The position numbers were made by a program, and so were the translations under genes. The notes below the pieces were generated by a model. The model searched no databases. It was not told the DNA's origin and saw only the letters and a list, made by a program, of their open reading frames with translations. From Nitrospiraceae bacterium (lineage in GTDB: Bacteria; Nitrospirota; Nitrospiria; Nitrospirales; UBA8639): a DNA stretch of 24,802 nt. The DNA is taken from NCBI GenBank assembly GCA_003523945.1, contig DOFS01000434.1, positions 1 to 24,802 on the forward strand. Direction: 5' to 3'. How positions within the stretch are numbered: position 1 is the stretch's first letter; every line of letters starts with the position of its first letter. Shown here in pieces: positions 1 through 7,941 of the stretch.

Positions 1-357
1 GTAGGGGCCGAAGCCCCCCCCTTCCGTCCGCTCACACCAGAAGAAGATCAGTCCACCGTAGCCCGAATGAATGAAAGTGGAGCCGGACTCATTTTTTTGG
101 GGCTGGGGTGTCCAAAGCAGGAGCATTTTGCCTTTGATCATCGAGGGAAAATTCAAGGCGTGCAATTGTGCGTGGGGGCGGCCTTCGATTTTCATGCCGG
201 CGTAAAAAAAATGGCGCCTCAATGGATGCAACAAAACAGCTTGGAATGGGTCTTTCGTTTGTGGTGCGAGCCCAAGAGATTATGGCAACGGTATCTAGTA
301 ACGAATTCTAAATTTTTATGGAAAATCCTGAGGCATGAATTAGGCCTTTTGAAATGA
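1..357 (+). CDS. WecG/TagA/CpsF-family glycosyltransferase, C-terminal part
   Basis: The reading frame is open from base 1, so only the last 118 codons are in the window and the true start lies to the left. The visible part has the family's C-terminal signatures: APPFRPLT followed by an acidic stretch, then GLGCPKQE, GVGAAFDFHAG-like (here CVGAAFDFHAGVKKMAP), and the closing LEWVFRLWCEPKRLWQRYL block. Members of this family (WecG, TagA) transfer N-acetylmannosamine-type or other sugars from a nucleotide sugar to an undecaprenyl-linked acceptor at the cytoplasmic face of the membrane. Here it would act early in repeat-unit assembly. It is the first gene of a + strand polysaccharide cluster. 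The sugar used cannot be told from the fragment. Family assignment is confident, specificity unknown. Confidence 0.93.
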   Translation, partial: VGAEAPPFRPLTPEEDQSTVARMNESGAGLIFLGLGCPKQEHFAFDHRGKIQGVQLCVGAAFDFHAGVKKMAPQWMQQNSLEWVFRLWCEPKRLWQRYLVTNSKFLWKILRHELGLLK

Positions 358-427
358 TCAATAGAGAATGCACCCTCTTTTGTTTTTAATGCCTCCAGAC
401 TAGTTCTTTGTGCTTGGTTTGATCGAT

Positions 428-497
428 ATACATCAAATTAAATTAATACTATTTATTTCATCCATACATATCTATACATTTATATTCATACATACAC
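428..497. repeat. AT-rich leader with repeated ATACAT motif
   Basis: The 149-base gap between the WecG-like gene and the epimerase is strongly AT-rich. It contains the hexamer ATACAT at 428, 464, 474 and 488, the last extended to ATACATAC. No clear stem-loop or T-tract terminator follows the first gene. The block lies directly upstream of the AGGAG ribosome site of the next gene, so it may be a promoter or regulator-binding leader, but I see no convincing -35/-10 pair. It could equally be simple low-complexity sequence. Confidence 0.35.
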
Positions 498-509
498 AAT
501 TTAACCGTG

Positions 510-514
510 AGGAG
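510..514 (+). promoter_or_regulatory. Ribosome binding site deciding a TTG start
   Basis: AGGAG sits four bases before TTG 519. The in-frame GTG at 507 overlaps this motif and has none of its own, so the shorter protein beginning MKILCLGGAG is favoured. That form also places the Rossmann strand at the very N-terminus, as is usual for the family. Confidence 0.6.
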
Positions 515-518
515 AACC

Positions 519-1619
519 TTGAAAATACTTTGCCTTGGGGGGGCTGGATTTATCGGGTCGCATTTAACAGCTCGACTTCTTAAAGAAGGGCATTTGGTCA
601 CGGTGGTCGACCAGGACCACGGCAAGATTCAAGAGTGGATGGGCCTCGATAATCTGAGGGTCGTCAAAGAAGATATCCGAAGGCCTGAATGGGGTTTGAT
701 GGAACTCGTTCAGGACGCCGATCTGGTCATAGATTTGATTGCCTATGCGAACCCTGGGCTCTATGTAAAAATACCATTGGAAGTTTTTCGGTTAAATTTC
801 ACAGAAAATTTAAAAATTGCCGAAGCCTGCGTAACACTGAATAGACGATTAATTCAATTCTCAACCTGCGAAGTCTATGGCAAAACCCCTGCAAGTTTCT
901 TAAATGGCCAGTTGCTGAATTCTGAGGATCCGCAGTTCGCCACTTTCTCCGAAGACTCGACAAATTTGATCATGGGCCCAGTTGAAAAGCATCGCTGGAT
1001 TTATGCCTCAGCTAAGCAGCTATTAGAGCGTGTGCTGCATGCATATGGAATAGAACAAGAATTTAACTATACAATAATCCGGCCCTTTAATTTCATCGGA
1101 CCAAATATTGACTTTCTTCCGAGTGAGTACGAGGGGATTCCTCGCGTGTTTTCATTTTTTATGGATGCTCTTCTTCACGGAGGTACCATGAAATTAGTGG
1201 ATGGAGGCCATCACCGTCGGTGTTACACCTATGTTGAAGACGCCATTGACTGTATCTATAAAATTGTTCTTAATCCCAATGGTGTCTGTGACAAGCAAAT
1301 ATTTAACATCGGAACTCCAGAAAATGAAATATCGATTCAAGGGCTTGCTTATCTCATGAAAGACCTTTATTTGGAGCACTTTTATCAACCTGGCCGCCCA
1401 TTGCCGGAAATCCTTTCTGTTTCCGGAGAGGAATTTTATGGTAAGGGCTATGAAGATTCAGATAGGCGAATACCTGATATTAACAAGGCAAAAACTTTAC
1501 TGGGATGGGAGCCAAAATGGGGGCTCAAGGAACTTGTTCTTACCACGATGGCGTCATTTACTTCGGAATATCCCAAAGCCGAAATGCACAGTAATTGTGA
1601 AGAAAAACTGAGGATTTAA
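519..1619 (+). CDS. NAD-dependent nucleotide-sugar decarboxylase, UDP-apiose/UDP-xylose synthase-like
   Basis: This is an extended short-chain dehydrogenase of 366 residues acting on a nucleotide sugar in the cytoplasm. The Rossmann motif GGAGFIG is at residues 7-13, the YxxxK catalytic pair is Y162/K166 (YASAK), and NIGTPENE is near 263-270. It aligns along its whole length with the ArnA C-terminal decarboxylase and, more closely from memory, with plant UDP-apiose/UDP-xylose synthase (AXS). Shared with AXS are FSTCEVYGKT (C117, E118), SFL just after it, EFYGKGY and EDSDRRIPD (R317). AXS acts on UDP-glucuronate, oxidising C4, decarboxylating, and giving UDP-xylose or ring-contracted UDP-apiose. 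The second AXS cysteine (C100 in Arabidopsis) is A77 here, as in ArnA. I chose TTG at 519 because AGGAG (510-514) lies 4 bases upstream; GTG at 507 has no such site. UDP-xylose synthase or a 4-keto-pentose former are alternatives. Confidence 0.8.
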   Translation: MKILCLGGAGFIGSHLTARLLKEGHLVTVVDQDHGKIQEWMGLDNLRVVKEDIRRPEWGLMELVQDADLVIDLIAYANPGLYVKIPLEVFRLNFTENLKIAEACVTLNRRLIQFSTCEVYGKTPASFLNGQLLNSEDPQFATFSEDSTNLIMGPVEKHRWIYASAKQLLERVLHAYGIEQEFNYTIIRPFNFIGPNIDFLPSEYEGIPRVFSFFMDALLHGGTMKLVDGGHHRRCYTYVEDAIDCIYKIVLNPNGVCDKQIFNIGTPENEISIQGLAYLMKDLYLEHFYQPGRPLPEILSVSGEEFYGKGYEDSDRRIPDINKAKTLLGWEPKWGLKELVLTTMASFTSEYPKAEMHSNCEEKLRI

Positions 1620-1724
1620 ACAGCAAAGGGCCTGTCTGGAAAAAAATCATTCCCCGATTCGAGTGTTTATCTACAATAGATCAGCCATCCTTCAGAGTAA
1701 GACAAATTCCTGCATAGGCTTTTG

Positions 1725-2888
1725 GTGAAAATCCTCCATCTCTATCGAGATTTGTGGGTTGATGGAGGGATCCCTTACCAAACACGTTGTCTAATCGAAG
1801 GCCAAATCAAGACGGGAAGTCTCCTGGTATCTTTTGCCCAGAAAGGAAATTCGTTAGAAACTTGGCCTCATTTATTGCATCCGAATCATTCTTCTGTGGT
1901 GACCTCGGGTCTAAATAGTCTTTTTCAACTTCGGGAAATCCTTAGAGCGCATAAACCCGATATCGTTCACATAACCGGATTATGGATTCCCATTCATCAG
2001 CTTTGGGCCATAGAAGTTTCACGAGCGAAGGTTCCTTATGTAGTCTCTACCCATGGAAACCTAAGTCCCCATGGTATGGAAGTTCGATTTGGTGAAAAAA
2101 AACAAGTCTTTTCACGAATTTTGGCTAAAAAGTTTTGGCATCGTTTTTTTGACCTCCCTCTCTTACAAAACGCTGCTGGAATCCAGGTACATTCACCATA
2201 TGAAATGGATCTTGTGAAAAGCGCTGGATTGCAAAATATCTTTATTGTGCCAAATGGGATTCAATCGGAATGGGTAGGGTCTTATGACGATCAACCGCGG
2301 AAGCTCCACAATCCAATAACATTTTTACACCTAGGGCGGCTGGATATTTACCACAAGGGGCTAGATTTGATTTGTCAGGCATTGAAGGGGCTGGTTCAGT
2401 CAGGTCACTCCCAACAGGTGAAAGTCATTCTTGCGGGACCAGGCGTCAAAGATTCCCGAGATGTGCTAAAGCGGTGGGCGAAACAAATTGGGAATGGAAT
2501 TCTCGAGATCAGAGATGGAGTATGGGGAAAAGACAAAGATAATATTTGGCGAGAGACGGATTATTTTTTAAATCTTTATCGATACGCTGGAATGGCCATA
2601 GCTCCCTCTGAAGCAGTGGCTAAAGGAATTCCACTTATTGCATCTCGGGAAGGTCATTTTGGGGATTGGGCCGCAGATTCAGGATTCGGAATTCAGGTTC
2701 CTTTGGATGGTGAAAAGCTTCTTAAGACTATGGCAGCCCTCCTAAATCTTTCAGAGTCGGATTATCAGGATCTTTCCAAAAACGCGTTAAGGTTTGCTAA
2801 GACATATACCTGGGATAAAGTAGCCAATGATGTGGTCCATGCATACCAGCGTTTACTCGATTTAGGGAGATTTAAGGAATTAGGCTAA
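1725..2888 (+). CDS. Glycosyltransferase family 4, divergent EX7E motif
   Basis: This 387-residue protein has the GT-B fold layout of retaining family 4 (group 1) glycosyltransferases. The N-terminal half has HITGLW and the glycine-rich STHGNLSPHGM loop (about 108-118). PNGI (176-179) marks the hinge. The C-terminal half has FLHLGRLDIYHKGLD (200-213) and APSEAVAKGIPLIAS (293-307). The second Glu of the EX7E motif is E296, but the first position is A288, so the canonical Glu is missing. It should move a sugar from a nucleotide donor to the growing lipid-linked unit at the inner membrane. GTG 1725 gives the typical MKILHLY start; an in-frame TTG lies one codon earlier. It starts 105 bases after the epimerase gene, probably in the same transcript. 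Donor and acceptor are unknown. Confidence 0.9.
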   Translation: MKILHLYRDLWVDGGIPYQTRCLIEGQIKTGSLLVSFAQKGNSLETWPHLLHPNHSSVVTSGLNSLFQLREILRAHKPDIVHITGLWIPIHQLWAIEVSRAKVPYVVSTHGNLSPHGMEVRFGEKKQVFSRILAKKFWHRFFDLPLLQNAAGIQVHSPYEMDLVKSAGLQNIFIVPNGIQSEWVGSYDDQPRKLHNPITFLHLGRLDIYHKGLDLICQALKGLVQSGHSQQVKVILAGPGVKDSRDVLKRWAKQIGNGILEIRDGVWGKDKDNIWRETDYFLNLYRYAGMAIAPSEAVAKGIPLIASREGHFGDWAADSGFGIQVPLDGEKLLKTMAALLNLSESDYQDLSKNALRFAKTYTWDKVANDVVHAYQRLLDLGRFKELG

Positions 2889-2969
2889 AGATTAAAACTA
2901 TATAAGCAAGATGTGAAATAAAATCTCTTGGCGGGTATTCGCTGAAAAGTCTCAAGTAGTTCAAATTTG

Positions 2970-2991
2970 TATAGCATAACCACAGGCTATA
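2970..2991. repeat. Short inverted repeat in intergenic gap
   Basis: TATAGC at 2970-2975 and GCTATA at 2986-2991 form a perfect 6-base inverted repeat with a 10-base spacer. It lies in the roughly 290-base gap between the first complete GT4 gene and the aldo/keto reductase. There is no T-tract, so this is not a good terminator. It might be an operator for the downstream redox genes. Otherwise I see nothing recognisable in this gap. Confidence 0.25.
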
Positions 2992-3181
2992 GTTGTTAAA
3001 GTTTGGAACATGATTCAAAAATGCAAAAATACTTTAGGCCAGTTGAGTTTATTCTAATGAGGAAGAGGATTCTGAGAGATTGAAAAGCAGAGATTAGCGC
3101 GAGACGAAATCGGACTGAGGAGTATTTGTTGAAATTTTGCAAGAAGGCCATTTGAGTCGAAACTCATTGGAGCAGGAAATT

Positions 3182-4132
3182 ATGGATTATCGGCCTTTTG
3201 GAACGACAGATTTGCACCCTTCTGTAATAGGCTTTGGTTGCAGTCGAATTGCATCACTCCACAATTTATATACTCAACAAGAAAATATCTCACTAATCCA
3301 TAAGGCCCTAGATATGGGAATAAATTTCTTTGACACGGCAGATAGCTACGGGTGTGGTGATAGCGAGAGGTTATTAGGAAAGGCCGTCAGAGGGGCTCGG
3401 GATAAACTTATTCTTTGCTCAAAAGCCGGCTATCACTTTGGCCCGGTGCAAAGAATTGCAAGATGGGTAAAGCCTCTAGCAAAACGTATCCTAGGGAAAG
3501 TCCCTGCTACCCAAAGTCCAGCATTAATTGTACGTAACCAGGCCTCCCGGCAAAACTTTTCCCCGGTCTACATCAAAACTGCCATAGAGGGCAGCCTTCG
3601 TCGTCTTGGAACAGATTATTTAGATCTATTTTTGTTGCATAGTCCACCTTCCAGTGTGCTTAAGGATGGAGAGATTTTTGAAACCTTGGAAAATTTGAAA
3701 GATAAAGGAATGCTTAGATATTTTGGGGTTTCGTGTGCAACGAGCGGCGATGCACTCGACTGCATCAAAATTTCTCATCTTTCAGCAATACAAATGGCGG
3801 TACACCCACTAGAAAACAGTACACTCCAAACATTGCTGCCTTTAGCGATCGAAAAAAGTATTCCGATAATTGCCCGACAACCATTCGCAGGCGGAACGGT
3901 GTTTGCATACCCGCCACTTCTTGATCTTGTAAAGAAAAATCCATCCCGCACTATTGCACAAACCGCATTGAAATTTGTGGAGCAACTCGATGGAGTTGGC
4001 GTCATTTTGCCAGGGATGTCTTCTCTCCAACATCTGCATGAAAACTGTAATGTTCTCTCTGTACCTTCGCTTTCAGGTGTTGAAATGCGGAATTTGAATT
4101 CATGGGTAGAGAAAACGGCGGAAAAAAGCTAA
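3182..4132 (+). CDS. Aldo/keto reductase
   Basis: This 316-residue protein has a TIM-barrel aldo/keto reductase layout. The catalytic tetrad is visible: D51 and Y56 in FFDTADSYG, K81 in LCSKAGYHFG, and H153 in LFLLHSPPSS. The opening MDYRPFGTTDLHPSVIGFGC is typical of the family. It is predicted to use NAD(P)H to reduce, or oxidise in reverse, a carbonyl or hydroxyl group, here probably on a sugar intermediate. ATG 3182 is preferred because AGGA (3174-3177) lies just upstream and the protein then matches the family N-terminus; an in-frame TTG at 3137 would add 15 residues with no homology I can see. Its stop codon directly abuts the ATG of the following GMC oxidoreductase, so the two are probably made together and may act on one substrate. 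Substrate unknown. Confidence 0.9.
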   Translation: MDYRPFGTTDLHPSVIGFGCSRIASLHNLYTQQENISLIHKALDMGINFFDTADSYGCGDSERLLGKAVRGARDKLILCSKAGYHFGPVQRIARWVKPLAKRILGKVPATQSPALIVRNQASRQNFSPVYIKTAIEGSLRRLGTDYLDLFLLHSPPSSVLKDGEIFETLENLKDKGMLRYFGVSCATSGDALDCIKISHLSAIQMAVHPLENSTLQTLLPLAIEKSIPIIARQPFAGGTVFAYPPLLDLVKKNPSRTIAQTALKFVEQLDGVGVILPGMSSLQHLHENCNVLSVPSLSGVEMRNLNSWVEKTAEKS

Positions 4133-5809
4133 ATGATAATTGATGCACGAGATATACAAAAAGGTACTGTCCTGCGTGGTGATGTATGTGTGGTTGGTGC
4201 TGGGGCTGCAGGGATTACGCTAGCTCTTGAGTTGGCAAAGGGAGGAATAAATGTGATCCTCTTAGAGGCCGGAGGCCAAAAATGGAGTCCCGAAAACCAA
4301 GATTTGTACAAAGGAACCGTTGTAAATCCTGACCTTCATGCGCCCCTTGATCGGTATCGGCACAGACTCCTTGGTGGAACTACCGCTGTATGGGGAGGTC
4401 GCTGTATCCCCTTTGATAATATTGATTTTGAATTCCGAGAGTTTATGCCCCATAGCAGCTGGCCGATCAGTCGGAAGGACTTAGAAGATTTTTATCGCAT
4501 TGCTCAGCAATATTGCCATTGCGGGAATTTTACATACCTTGTTGAGGAAGCCGTACCGTCAGCTCCTGTTCATATGATTCCCGGATTTTCAGATGGTGAG
4601 GTTGTCACGAGTGTCCTTGAACGATTTAGTCTTCCAACTCATTTCGGAAAAGCCTATTTCAAAGAACTGTGTGCAGCGCCAAATATTCAGCTCGTCCTAA
4701 ACGCCAGTTGCTTGAATATCAAGGTGAGTAATGATGGGCGCCGAGTTTCAGGTTTGCAGATGTCGTCCCTGTCCAAGAATGATTTTGAGGTCAAAGGGAA
4801 CGCCGCTGTATTAGCCGCCGGGGGGCTTGAAGTGACTCGCCTTCTCCTTGCATCAAACCAACATTATAAGGATGGGATAGGTAATCATTCCGGATGGCTT
4901 GGCCGTTGTTATATGTCTCATATTTCTGGAAACATTTGTGATGTGAAACTATCTTGCGATCCAGATCGTGTGATTTTTGGATACGAGGTTGATCCGGATG
5001 GTGTCTATTGCCGGCGACGGTTTTGGATTTCAGAAGAAGCTCAACGAAAGAATCGGACTTTAAACTTTGTCGCGATGCTGGATAATCCACCAATGTATAA
5101 CCCTGAGCATCGAGATGGCGTCTTGTCCATGGCTTTTTTTGCTAAGAATATCCAAGCCATTCGAAGAAGGATCCCACCCGAATACAGTAAGCAACTCGCA
5201 ATGGGGACCACGAGCAAGCGGATCTATGCCCAGCACTTGCGCAATGTTCTGGGCGATATTCCCCACATTCTTTATACAATGCCTCAATTTGCTTATAAAC
5301 GATTCATGAAAACTCGTATAATGCCTTCCCTTGTGATGAAAAGTCGGACAAATACCTATAGCCTTCATTATCACACTGAACAGGCCCCAAACTATGAAAG
5401 TAGAGTGACATTATCTGATGATCGAGATACTTTCGGAATGCCACGATTGCTCGTTGATTTTAGAATTCTTGATCTAGATGTAGAAAGTATTTACCGGTCA
5501 CATCAACTTATTGATCAGCAACTTAAAAAAAATGGTTGCGGGAAGATTGTGTTTAATCAACAGGACGTACTCGGGCATATCCGCGAGCAGGTTGGGGTAG
5601 GGGGACACCATATTGGAACAACTCGTATGTCTAAAGAAGAATCCAAGGGAGTTGTGAATGAGTATTGTCGCGTGCACGGGTTGAGAAATTTGTTTGTCGC
5701 CAGCAGTTCAGTGTTTCCAACTTCTAGCCAAGCTAATCCAACTCTGACCATTGTGGCGATTGCTGCAAGAATTGCTGCTCATTTGAAAGAAAATTTACAG
5801 ACACTATGA
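4133..5809 (+). CDS. GMC-family FAD-dependent oxidoreductase
   Basis: This 558-residue flavoprotein belongs to the glucose-methanol-choline oxidoreductase superfamily. An FAD-binding Rossmann motif, VVGAGAAG (20-27), is followed by an acidic E45 in ILLEAGG. LLGGTTAVWGGRC lies further in. The C-terminal GMC domain carries GGHHIGTTRM (490-499; H492/H493 are the likely active-site histidines) and a final SSQANPTLT with N535, both standard positions. It has no signal peptide. These enzymes oxidise alcohol groups, often sugar hydroxyls. Start and stop are clear: ATG 4133 follows the aldo/keto reductase TAA with no gap. The pairing suggests sequential or opposite redox steps on a sugar, for example an oxidation-reduction epimerisation; that is inference. 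Electron acceptor and substrate are unknown. Confidence 0.92.
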   Translation: MIIDARDIQKGTVLRGDVCVVGAGAAGITLALELAKGGINVILLEAGGQKWSPENQDLYKGTVVNPDLHAPLDRYRHRLLGGTTAVWGGRCIPFDNIDFEFREFMPHSSWPISRKDLEDFYRIAQQYCHCGNFTYLVEEAVPSAPVHMIPGFSDGEVVTSVLERFSLPTHFGKAYFKELCAAPNIQLVLNASCLNIKVSNDGRRVSGLQMSSLSKNDFEVKGNAAVLAAGGLEVTRLLLASNQHYKDGIGNHSGWLGRCYMSHISGNICDVKLSCDPDRVIFGYEVDPDGVYCRRRFWISEEAQRKNRTLNFVAMLDNPPMYNPEHRDGVLSMAFFAKNIQAIRRRIPPEYSKQLAMGTTSKRIYAQHLRNVLGDIPHILYTMPQFAYKRFMKTRIMPSLVMKSRTNTYSLHYHTEQAPNYESRVTLSDDRDTFGMPRLLVDFRILDLDVESIYRSHQLIDQQLKKNGCGKIVFNQQDVLGHIREQVGVGGHHIGTTRMSKEESKGVVNEYCRVHGLRNLFVASSSVFPTSSQANPTLTIVAIAARIAAHLKENLQTL

Positions 5810-5842
5810 TCCTCCATTAACCAATCCGAGGGAATGTTTAAA

Positions 5843-6556
5843 ATGGTAAATCAATCAATTCACACGGCCTATCTTAAGGAAAAAGCGACGACCTATGACG
5901 AAAGAAGATTTAGTCAGCTGAGTGGCCAGGTCGTTCATAATATCGAACTGGAAATGCTCAACAATGTATTGCCCCATCTCACTCAGGGCGCCACGATATT
6001 GGAAGTAGGTTGTGGAACCGGTCGGTTTTTAGTTGAAATGGCTCAAAAAGGATATAAGGTTGATGGAACGGATGCGTCACCAGACATGTTGTCGATTGCC
6101 AAGAGCAAGGTCAGCGAGTTTGCAAACAATTTCCAGCCTCTTCTCGGAGAAGCTTCAAGGTTACCTTATCCACCAAACAGCTTCGATTTAACCTATTGTG
6201 TTCGGTTGTTAAATCAAACTGAATCATCTAATTACGCTCTAAGTGTTGTTAATGACATGTTCCGAGTGACAAGGAAAGCTGGGTACGTTCTGGTTGAATT
6301 TATGAACTATTATAGAGCACCCATCCGGACCAGAAGTGCACAGCACGTGCTATTGCGTCCGCAAGAGGTGATTGATCGGGCAAAAGCATGTGGAGGGGTT
6401 CCGATTTGGTGTGGTGGAGCCTTCTTTGTCAATATGGGAATTTTCCATATGACCCCGGCACCTTTGCTTGGAGGAATAGGTTGGATAGATCGATTGATGC
6501 GAAGCCTTCTTCCACGCTTATGTACTCGATGCTACCTGCTCTTTCAAAAACAATAA
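5843..6556 (+). CDS. Class I SAM-dependent methyltransferase
   Basis: This is a 237-residue Rossmann-fold methyltransferase. Motif I is LEVGCGTG (53-60), the acidic residue that contacts the SAM ribose is D77 in VDGTDAS, and the post-motif SRLPYPPNSFDLTYCVRLL segment corresponds to motifs II and III of UbiE/COQ5-like enzymes. In a polysaccharide locus the natural role is methylation of a sugar hydroxyl or similar group, but the target cannot be read from the sequence. ATG 5843 is preferred: GAGGGA (5828-5833) lies nine bases upstream, whereas the in-frame ATG 5834 directly touches that motif. It begins 33 bases after the GMC gene, so it is probably co-transcribed with it. Confidence 0.88.
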   Translation: MVNQSIHTAYLKEKATTYDERRFSQLSGQVVHNIELEMLNNVLPHLTQGATILEVGCGTGRFLVEMAQKGYKVDGTDASPDMLSIAKSKVSEFANNFQPLLGEASRLPYPPNSFDLTYCVRLLNQTESSNYALSVVNDMFRVTRKAGYVLVEFMNYYRAPIRTRSAQHVLLRPQEVIDRAKACGGVPIWCGGAFFVNMGIFHMTPAPLLGGIGWIDRLMRSLLPRLCTRCYLLFQKQ

Positions 6557-6757
6557 AGTTCCGACCTTCGAGCATGAATAACTTCCTTTTTTGTAATGTT
6601 CAATTTGCTGCTTGCTTTCATCGACGAGTTGGTTCAGCCCTACCAGTTAGATGAGAAATTTTTGGATTTGTTTCCCACAAACAGGTAAAAAAATTCAAAA
6701 TTTGTATGGTTCTCTAGCGACTGATTGACTGCGGTATTTTATCAAAAGACTCTTTTT

Positions 6758-7927
6758 ATGAAAAAAATTAAAATTGGTTTTATTGTTTCCCAAGTAGCTA
6801 ATGCCCCTGGCTTTGAAAATGTCGTATCTGGGCATGTTCAATTACCATTGCATACGATGAAGTTACTGGAAGAGGATGGAAATGAGGTCCAATTGCTGAC
6901 TACTGAGTTCAATGGAGGCCAAACTCTTCCTAAGTTTCTTCCGTCTGGAGTGACTGTACATCAGATACCTCATGGCTACCGTGCAGTCCCCGGAGAAAAT
7001 AATCAAGGTGGGCCAACCCCGGGGCTTCATTTTTTGAAAATCTTAAAGCAACTACACCAGATAAAGCGGATTGTTCAGAAAGAACGATTTGATATTCTCC
7101 ATTTTTTTGGTGGATATCGTCTAGCGTATCTGGCGGCTTCAATTAGGTTTATTGGAGTAAAAACACCTAAAGTATTCACCATTTCGATCGATCCCTTCCC
7201 TGATCCTCGTTGGCCTGCAAGCAAACTTTTATGGAAACAATTTAAGGCGATCCTTACAACTACTGAATACATGGCAGCAAAAGGAAGAAGCAAAGGCCTA
7301 TCAGTGCGTGTTATCAAGCATGGGGTGGTCCGTGATATTCAAGCAGAATTACAAGAACAGACAGTGTCCCCGCCCCATCGTGTCCTTTTCTGGCGTGATC
7401 CTTCATTGGGCAATGGTGCAGACGTTTGTTTGGAAGTATATAAAGCGCTTGCCCCTAGATATCCTGATGTTAGTTTTGATTTTGCAGTGAGGCCCTATTG
7501 GAAACCTGTTCCAGGAATACTGGAACTTGTTAATGAGTATCCTAATGTTCATGTATTTCAGTTTCCATACAGCAATGGGATGAGTCTCGCAAAGCTTCTT
7601 GCGGAATCAATCTGTGTTTTGCTTCCCTTTAGAGGGTTAAGTGTGAACCCGCAGTTTTCGATTCTTGAAAGTATGCAATCAGGCTGTACGGTAATAACAA
7701 CATCGATTGATTCAAATGTTGAGTTGATTCAATCCGGAGTAAATGGATTTTTGGTTTCTCCGGGTGACTCACAAGAAACGAAAATGATTGTAGAAAAATT
7801 ATTAGCAAACCGCCAAGATGCAACTGAAATTGGTCGTCGGGCTGCCAAGGACATCGCCGCCCGATGGAATTGGAGCACATATCTCCAAGACATAAAAAAG
7901 CAATACGAGCTTATTCTTTCAAGCTAA
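6758..7927 (+). CDS. Glycosyltransferase family 4, divergent
   Basis: This 389-residue protein reads as a GT-B glycosyltransferase of group 1. The N-terminal domain opens MKKIKIGFIVSQVANAPGFE and has the glycine-rich FGGYRLAYLAA segment near 117-127. The C-terminal domain has VLFWRDPSLGNGADV (209-223), LLPFRGLSVNPQFSILES (288-305) and NGFLVSPGD (329-337). The second Glu of the EX7E motif is E304, but the first is replaced by V296, so it is atypical. ATG 6758 gives the natural start; the in-frame TTG at 6725 adds 11 residues without a ribosome site. About 200 non-coding bases separate it from the methyltransferase, so a separate promoter is possible, though I cannot point to one. Sugar specificity unknown. 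Confidence 0.85.
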   Translation: MKKIKIGFIVSQVANAPGFENVVSGHVQLPLHTMKLLEEDGNEVQLLTTEFNGGQTLPKFLPSGVTVHQIPHGYRAVPGENNQGGPTPGLHFLKILKQLHQIKRIVQKERFDILHFFGGYRLAYLAASIRFIGVKTPKVFTISIDPFPDPRWPASKLLWKQFKAILTTTEYMAAKGRSKGLSVRVIKHGVVRDIQAELQEQTVSPPHRVLFWRDPSLGNGADVCLEVYKALAPRYPDVSFDFAVRPYWKPVPGILELVNEYPNVHVFQFPYSNGMSLAKLLAESICVLLPFRGLSVNPQFSILESMQSGCTVITTSIDSNVELIQSGVNGFLVSPGDSQETKMIVEKLLANRQDATEIGRRAAKDIAARWNWSTYLQDIKKQYELILSS

Positions 7928-7941
7928 CGAAGAAGACACCA

